Origin: Chalara sp. BL73
Lineage: Eukaryota > Ascomycota > Leotiomycetes > Helotiales
Direction of reading: 5' to 3'
Assembly (NCBI GenBank): GCA_918026815.1
Contig: CAKJVC010000068.1
Span: 930,001-994,000, forward strand
Length of the DNA stretch: 64,000 nt
Both the position numbers and the translations under genes were made by a program. Under the pieces are notes generated by a model. The model was not told the origin of the DNA and did no database searches. It saw only the letters and a list, made by a program, of their open reading frames with translations. Of the stretch, positions 58,646-64,000 are shown piece after piece. Every line of letters starts with the position of its first letter. Position 1 is the first letter of the stretch.

Positions 58646-60139
58646 ATGAGGTTTTACTCAACCTTGGCCATTGCAGCAGGCGTATTTTTATCATCTGCAA
58701 ATGCATTATCATTACAGCAAAAGTCGGACGGACGACCAAAGGTGGTAGGACTTCCAGTACAACGACGGTCTCATCCAGATCCAGTAGCGAGGGATCGAAT
58801 ACGGCGGAGAGGCACAGTATCAGCAACACTAGACAATCTAGTAAGTATTATAATCCATGATATATGAAATATAGATTGATTGTTGTAGGAAACGTTATAC
58901 TTCGCCAATGTGGCTGTAGGGACGCCGCCTCAAAGTGTTCGTCTACACATAGATACTGGAAGCAGCGATCTGTGGGTAAATACACCCAAATCTGAAGTCT
59001 GTCTATCGGAAGGCGGGCCCTGTGATTTTTCTGGCACATATTCCGCGAATGAATCGTCTACATACTCATATGTTTCGGGCGACTTCAATATCACATACGT
59101 AGATGGGAGTGGCGCTTCAGGAGACTATGTTACAGATGCTTTTTCTATTGGATCAACGTCCTTGAATAGCTTGCAATTTGGGGTCGGCTACGAAAGCACC
59201 TCAATTGAGGGGGTTTTAGGAATTGGTTATGCAATTAATGAGGTTCAAGTTGGACGGGCGGGGAAGTCCCCATACGACAATCTACCCGCTAAGTTGGTTT
59301 CAGAAGGACTAATCCAGTCGAATGCATACAGTCTTTGGTTGAATGATCTCGATGCAAGCACAGGAAATATCCTTTTTGGTGGCGTTGATACTGCTAAATA
59401 TGTTGGGTCACTGCGAACACTTCCAGTACAAAAGGGCGACAGAAGTGTTTTTGGGGAGTTCTTCATTACATTAACAGGGCTCGCTCTCGATGGGACCACT
59501 ATTGCTCAGAACCTAAAACAGGCTGTTCTCCTAGACTCAGGTAGCTCTCTTACCTATCTTCCAGATACGATAGCAGAAGCAACCTACCAGATGGTCGACG
59601 CTCAATACTTTGAAGAGGAGGGAGTAGCATTCGTTCCATGCACCCTGGCCGGTAGCAATGCTACTCTAGACTTCACGTTTTCGGAGCCTACCATCCAAGT
59701 CCCAATGAATGAGCTAGTGATTACGGTCACGGCTACGACTGGCAGGCAACTCACATTCACGGACGGAACAGCCGCTTGCCTATTTGGAATCGCACCTGCA
59801 GGATCTATGGCTGCTGTGCTGGGCGACACCTTCATTCGATCTTCATACCTGGTGTATGACCTGGCCAATAACGAGATCTCGATAGCACAGACCAACTTCA
59901 ACTCCACAGCGTCGAATATTATCGAGATCGGAACTGGAGCAGAATCGGTTCCTGATGCCACCCTGGTCGAGAATAGCGTTACTGCTACAAATGGAATTGG
60001 AGTGGCTTCTTCCTCTAGCAGTGGCATAGCAGGAATTGGCGGAGAGCTTAGTACGGCTAGTGGAGCGGATAGATCTACATCGCCGTCCCTAATTGCATTG
60101 ATTGTTTCTGGCCTAGGAATGCTTCTCGTGGTGTGGTAG
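58646..60139 (+). CDS. GPI-anchored aspartic protease (yapsin/candidapepsin-like)
   Basis: Exons 58646-58840 and 58889-60139 (48-bp intron), 481 aa. A signal peptide (MRFYSTLAIAAGVFLSSANA) is followed by a basic propeptide with RRSHPDPVARDRIRRRG, a likely kexin-type cleavage region. The two active-site motifs are HIDTGSSDLW (Asp about residue 87) and VLLDSGSSLTYLP (Asp about residue 281). VAVGTPPQ precedes the first, as in pepsin-fold enzymes. The end has a Ser/Gly-rich linker and a hydrophobic tail (SLIALIVSGLGMLLVVW), which suggests a GPI anchor to the plasma membrane or wall. The substrates are unknown; yapsins usually act in wall remodelling and surface-protein shedding. Confidence 0.94.
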
Positions 60140-60677
60140 AGGTCTACCTATTTTTTGTTTTTTTTGTTTATGTGCATGGCAGGAGTTTAATGCATTGCAG
60201 GGAGTTCAGGGATCTTGATAGAACCTATATGATTATTTGGGAAAAGTGTAATGAAGATGGGCAGCTAGAGGCATATGTTATGATATCCACAGATAGTTGA
60301 ATTGAAATACCCAGAGTGATGTTAATACTGAGACACTGATCAGATTCTCCTCATCCAGAACTTTATCGCACATTTTTTGACGGGAAGCGACATATCCACG
60401 AAGGAAGGGGCACGGCTCCCCGTCTAAGCCCCTGATTGGAAGCATATAGGGAAACTCTCCCATCGAAAATCATACTCCAAGCGCCCCATTGAACTTTGCA
60501 TTCCGAGAGTGGCCCGGCGAGGTTTCAAAACTATCTATGCGTGGAAGAACGGTTGTAGATCGCGGCTTTATGGACCCACTTAACTACCTGATCCAGCTCG
60601 CTTAAGCACACACAGAGGGGAAAGCCTATATATTATACATTATGCAGACCGTGGTTCAACCATCTAGCAACCTCTCT
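60140..60677. other. Intergenic, protease 3' side and upstream of tRNA
   Basis: The protease 3' UTR and then non-coding DNA. The last 51 bases carry a TATATATTATA stretch at 60627-60637 ahead of the tRNA. Confidence 0.6.
60627..60637 (+). promoter_or_regulatory. Upstream TATA element of the tRNA gene
   Basis: TATATATTATA lies 41-51 bp before the first base of tRNA-Lys. In some ascomycetes an upstream TATA element helps recruit TFIIIB to tRNA genes. Here it could matter more than usual because the internal B box is split. The role is inferred. Confidence 0.45.
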
Positions 60678-60800
60678 GCCCGGCTAGCTCAATCGGTAGA
60701 GCGTGAGACTCTTAATCTCAAGGTTGCGGGTTCGGTGAGTAAATCTTGCCTCGCCCCCATAAGCTGCAAGCTAATAATTGATAGACCCCCGCGTTGGGCT
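60678..60800 (+). tRNA. tRNA-Lys(CTT), split in the T-loop by a 50-bp insertion
   Basis: Removing 60735-60784 leaves a perfect 73-nt tRNA. Acceptor arm GCCCGGC pairs with GTTGGGC (two G-U), D arm GCTC/GAGC, anticodon stem TGAGA/TCTCA with loop CTCTTAA (anticodon CTT, Lys), variable AGGTT, T stem GCGGG/CCCGC, T loop TTCGACC, discriminator T. The anticodon loop has no intron at the usual 37/38 position. Instead the insertion separates G57 from A58. The A box (TAGCTCAATCGG) is intact, while the B box is cut after GGTTCG. A TTTTT at 60836-60840 could end Pol III transcription. Whether the gene is expressed and spliced cannot be read from sequence. Confidence 0.93.
60735..60784 (+). other. Spliceosomal-intron-like insertion inside tRNA-Lys
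   Basis: Exactly 50 bp, starting GTGAGT and ending GATAG, with GCTAAT 11-16 bases before the 3' end. These are the donor, acceptor and branch-site features, spacing and length of the mRNA introns elsewhere in this window (44-60 bp). GT-AG placement gives one unambiguous boundary, and that boundary restores the tRNA exactly. Confidence 0.85.
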
Positions 60801-60835
60801 CAATTCCCTCCGCAGTGAGCAGTTGCTCTCTTTCA

Positions 60836-60840
60836 TTTTT
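60836..60840 (+). terminator. Possible Pol III terminator (TTTTT)
   Basis: The first run of five T residues downstream of the tRNA, 36 bases after the discriminator base. A second run of six T follows at 60845-60850. Confidence 0.45.
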
Positions 60841-62071
60841 GCCATTTTTTATGTGGCTCTTTGCGTGGCTCAGCAGATGGAAACTAGATCGGATAGTTTT
60901 TGGATGGGAAACAACCCTTTTTTTGGGTCTTTGTGGCTTATGTACGAGCGGAGAATCGAGAATCAGAGTCGAGCCAAGGGAATGTTATTTTGGTGATAGT
61001 AGGCAGTTTATGTATGACAACCCTTTAGCACACTGAAAACAAACCATACTACTCGCTATGGTTTCAGGATCCGATCAAGTTTCTCCGAGCAGGAAAAGTG
61101 TCTTAAGCAAATTAGTAAAGTCTTGTTAGTATTGTTTAATCGGAGCTGGAGGTGTCAAGTCACACAACTTTATTTGCGATGTACTTGAATTGCTGATATT
61201 ATTTATCTCCCAATTTTGTTACTAATTCCCTAGATTTCATACCAATATTTAGCCAAATGATGTCTTCAATTTGGTTAGGATCTCGTCTAGCTCATGGATG
61301 ATGCGTCCGCGGACCAGGTAAGTGGTATATGTTTAAGAAGTCTGGTTCTTATTGGCGAGAAGTCGAGTCACCTGGCCGATAACGAACCCAGATATGCAAA
61401 TGACTATACAAGGCAAGATATGGCAGTCACTTTCAGGTTTCACATGCACTCCTGAAATTTGGGTCGGGGGCCCAATTTCAATGTCTTGATACCTTAAGAA
61501 GGCAAAAGATGACCGGTTAGTGGTCCAAGAGCCAGAGTCCGCTGTTCTGAGCAGAGTATGTATTTATCTATTCTGGATATTTCAACTCGAAAGACCCGGT
61601 TATCGTAGTAAATAAGTGTATTTGACACGATCCAGGTACGTGCATAGACCTAATCTATGAGTATTTCCAAGTCTCTCAATTCTGCAGTAACTTTCTTTTC
61701 GGGCCGCAAAGCTACATCTCATGCAACCCTTCGAACGGGCCGCAGCACGTCAGCTGTCAGCCTCGGGTGGAGAACCAATCTGCAACAACATAATTCAACC
61801 TTGTATTGATATTCTGGACCTTCCATTTGTGGCGGCGGATATTTTATATGGATGAATGATATTCGACTTGAAATATCCGTCCTGCCGTGTGAGCACCGCG
61901 AGCCAGAAGCTGATCGTATTGATAGGACCGGCCATCAAACAACACGGGCAGAGTCCGGGCGTTGAAACTCGGCGTCGCTTAGAAGCAAGGTCCCATTATA
62001 TAAAGATACTTCTCCTTTTCTCTCTCACTCTTAAGACATACCCGTTACTCATTCAGAGAATATCCCAAGCC

Positions 62072-62182
62072 ATGTGGAAACGTATCGCCCCCAAAGACCT
62101 TGCCTATGTTATTGCTTTCCTACCTCTCCTCATTTTAGGCATATGTCTTCCCGACTCAATTCTCGAGAAGATCCACCTCTGA
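62072..62182 (+). CDS. Possible 36-aa single-pass membrane peptide
   Basis: ATG at 62072 to TGA at 62180-62182. The peptide has a basic start (MWKRIAPKD), a hydrophobic stretch LAYVIAFLPLLILGICLP long enough to span a membrane, and an amphipathic end (DSILEKIHL). TATATAAA lies at 61997-62004, 75 bp upstream of the ATG, followed by a CT-rich leader, so a compact transcription unit is plausible. I recognise no family. The in-frame ORF extends upstream to 61856, but the TATA box would then be inside it. It could equally be a chance ORF. Confidence 0.35.
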   Translation: MWKRIAPKDLAYVIAFLPLLILGICLPDSILEKIHL

Positions 62183-63380
62183 GGTTTGCGCCAAATAGGT
62201 TAGGTGATGACCGAATAAGACTGTCTCTCATACTGCTTAATCGCCAAGGTGGACTTGAAGACTCGAGGAGGAACAGTCTTCTGCACCAATGATTTTCGAA
62301 ACGCTAGATAGGATTCTCAAGCGCTTGGGCGCTTTCAGCTATCATATTGCGCGCAGAGAGCAGCCAATCTTGGTTTCTTGTCGGATAGAGAGGAATCAAC
62401 ATGTAGTATCGATGAGATCCTGCCCTCAAAAACCTCAAGTATGGCAAGCAATCACTAAGGGCGGTTTGCAATTTCGCGAGTTCCAAAACCGTTCTTATCT
62501 AGAAAGCGGGAGGAACCAGGACTTGCGATCAGATGACTTTCATGGTGGCAATGAGCCGGCACGTGTCAAGATGAGCAAAGTGGACTTCTAGCAGATACTG
62601 CTAGCACATGACCAAGGCAAGGTTTGGAGACAGAGGATCGAATAGGTATTAATGGCTTTGGTTGAATAAGGGTCTCGAGTGAGAAGGACTGTTCAAATGG
62701 TAGAACTCACGAAGCCTATAAAAACTTTTGAGACGGAACATAGGACCAACCTCAACATGTCAGAGGCTCTTACATAATATTCGGGCACAAGATTTTCATA
62801 TTAAAAAGCCTTTACCCTGGAACGTTAAATGAACTGTCTCTTGCTAAAGCATTTACTTCTGAGTTCAGTAATCTGACGTTGAATGTACTCTGGCTTGTGA
62901 CAAATTGCATATAGTCTCGCAATCCAGACAGGAACTTCCAGCCAAACCCTTTCTATGACGACTTTAAAGGATAGAAGCAACCAAATGAGTAGTCTGAGAG
63001 AGCAAAGTGCTTCTTAACATATTGTTGCCCAACAGTATAGCTACTCTCTGATCCATAACTAAATCGACGATACAGAGTTCATTTCAACCAGTCTCCAAGA
63101 AAGGATCACCTGTAGAACTAGCATATGAATCTGGGATCTTGTCCAAAAATGGGCACAAACTATATCAAAACCCATCCAAGTCTCCAGATATATGAAAAAT
63201 ATCAGGCTGAATCGAATGACAGGGTAGGTTCCAATGAGTAAATCTAGTTCCACAAGATGCACTTGCATTAGTCTAACGCTAAGCCACATTGAGGAGAATG
63301 CGAGGTTGTGCTGTTTCTCAGCCTTGCCTCAATTACCTTAACTTTTCTGAACCACTAGCTTCTTTGCGACAACTACCAAA

Positions 63381-63993
63381 ATGGCCGACGTCGAAACAGC
63401 AACACCTTCTACGTTCGCACTTCCTGACGAAGCAGAGAGTGGCTCAAATGCTCTCGCCACGATCAACAATGAAGTGGCTGCGCCAGCAGAGAGGAAGGTG
63501 AAGAAAATCATCAGGAAAAAAAAGCGTCCTGCGCGGCCTCAAGTAGACCCCTCAACAATGAAATCTGAGCCCCCTCCTCAAACAGGTACAATCTTCAATA
63601 TCTGGTACAACAAATGGTCTGGTGGCGATCGGGAAGACAAATATCTTTCGAAGACAGCTGCTGCAGGTAGATGCAACATTGTGAGCGATTCTGGATACAC
63701 GAAAGCCGACAAGATCAATGGAAGCTATTTTTGTTTATTCTTCGCTCGTGGTATATGTCCTAAGGGACAAGAATGCGAGTATCTGCACAGATTACCAGGC
63801 ATCCACGACATGTTCAACCCAAATATAGATGTCTTTGGACGAGATAAGCATGCGGACTACAGAGATGATATGGGAGGTGTGGGCAGTTTCATGAGACAGA
63901 ATCGCACTATTTATGTCGGCAGGATACATGTTACAGACGATATTGAGGAAGTAGTGGCGAGACATTTCGCCGAATGGGGTCAAATTGAGCGTA
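63381..63993 (+). CDS. cwc2: Pre-mRNA splicing factor Cwc2 (partial, first exon)
   Basis: The first exon runs from ATG 63381 to 63993, where a GTAAGT donor begins; the rest is outside the window. 204 codons are visible. Cwc2 is a Prp19-associated (NineTeen complex) protein that binds U6 snRNA and the intron near the catalytic centre of the spliceosome. Visible are the basic N-terminus (KVKKIIRKKKRP), the Torus segment FNIWYNKWSGGDREDKYLS, a C-x7-C-x5-C-x3-H zinc finger in CLFFARGICPKGQECEYLH, RDDMGGVGSFMRQNRTIYVG and the start of the RRM (RIHVTDDIEEVVARHF). The match to fungal Cwc2 is very strong. Confidence 0.96.
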
Positions 63994-64000
63994 GTAAGTA

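Larger units (their letters stand above)
60801..63380. other. Intergenic, tRNA to Cwc2
   Basis: 2.6 kb without a recognisable long gene. It holds a putative Pol III terminator (60836-60840), a possible 36-codon ORF (62072-62182) with a TATA box upstream, and scattered spurious frames on both strands. I see no transposase or repeat family. Confidence 0.5.

Noticed and set aside
1..64000. CRISPR arrays, bacterial operons, rRNA or a transposase gene
   Set aside because: None seen. The window is eukaryotic and no repeat-spacer pattern, rRNA segment or transposase motif was found.

Overview
The window reads as nuclear DNA of a filamentous ascomycete. Nearly every gene is interrupted by short spliceosomal introns (mostly 44-60 bp, GTRNGT donors, CTRAY-like branch sites, YAG acceptors), and the gene set is typically fungal: Cut12, Tof1, Cwc2, ArgJ, Gcn2, a yapsin-like protease, a fungal-type homeodomain protein. 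Placement in Leotiomycetes (Sclerotinia/Botrytis relatives) is my impression of the protein flavour, not a computed result. I worked out exon structures by hand; wherever I give exon coordinates the exons sum to a multiple of three and restore the conserved family motifs across each junction.

Layout. 1-1344: 3' end of a formin (FH2 end plus DAD). 2845-4901: a DUF2264 protein. 6181-8011: an MFS sugar/quinate-type transporter. 9347-10441 (-): an SDR-fold protein without key catalytic residues. 10442-18669: about 8.2 kb with no convincing gene, ending in what looks like the long leader of a homeobox regulator (18670-20800). 21337-22459 (-): mitochondrial 3-hydroxyacyl-CoA dehydrogenase, head-to-head with Tof1 (22706-26343). 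26927-27781: NTM1-type N-terminal methyltransferase. 27970-28935 (-): GNAT protein. ORC2 (29625-31477, -) and Cut12 (31938-34300, +) are divergent. Two ubiquitin genes follow: Cdc34-type E2 (35492-36291) and a USP25/28-like protein that has lost its active site (36940-39624). Then a Sis1-type Hsp40 (40159-41362, -) with an upstream heat-shock element, a broken alpha/beta-hydrolase pseudogene (42304-43330, -), Pgs1 (44008-45732, -) divergent from complex I NDUFA12 (45889-46661), Gcn2 (46989-51857, -) divergent from ArgJ (52345-53876), a decayed SET-domain gene (55218-56033), a V-ATPase proteolipid (56163-56880, -), a GPI-type aspartic protease (58646-60139), a tRNA-Lys(CTT), a possible 36-codon membrane-peptide ORF, and the 5' exon of Cwc2 (63381-63993).

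Most of the window is housekeeping: DNA replication and cell cycle (ORC2, Tof1, Cut12, formin, Cdc34), mitochondrial function (Pgs1, NDUFA12, ArgJ, HCDH) and general amino-acid control. The last two meet at one promoter: Gcn2 and ArgJ share 487 bp that carry a perfect TGAGTCA (Gcn4/CPC1-type) site.

The strongest anomaly is the tRNA-Lys(CTT) at 60678-60800. Its T-loop is split between positions 57 and 58 by exactly 50 bp with a GTGAGT donor, a CTAAT branch-like site and a TAG acceptor. It looks like an mRNA-type spliceosomal intron sitting in a tRNA gene at a non-canonical position, and it also cuts the Pol III B box in two. Other points worth a look are 7-nt and 13-nt micro-exons, two enzyme-fold proteins without active sites, and two genes in different stages of decay.
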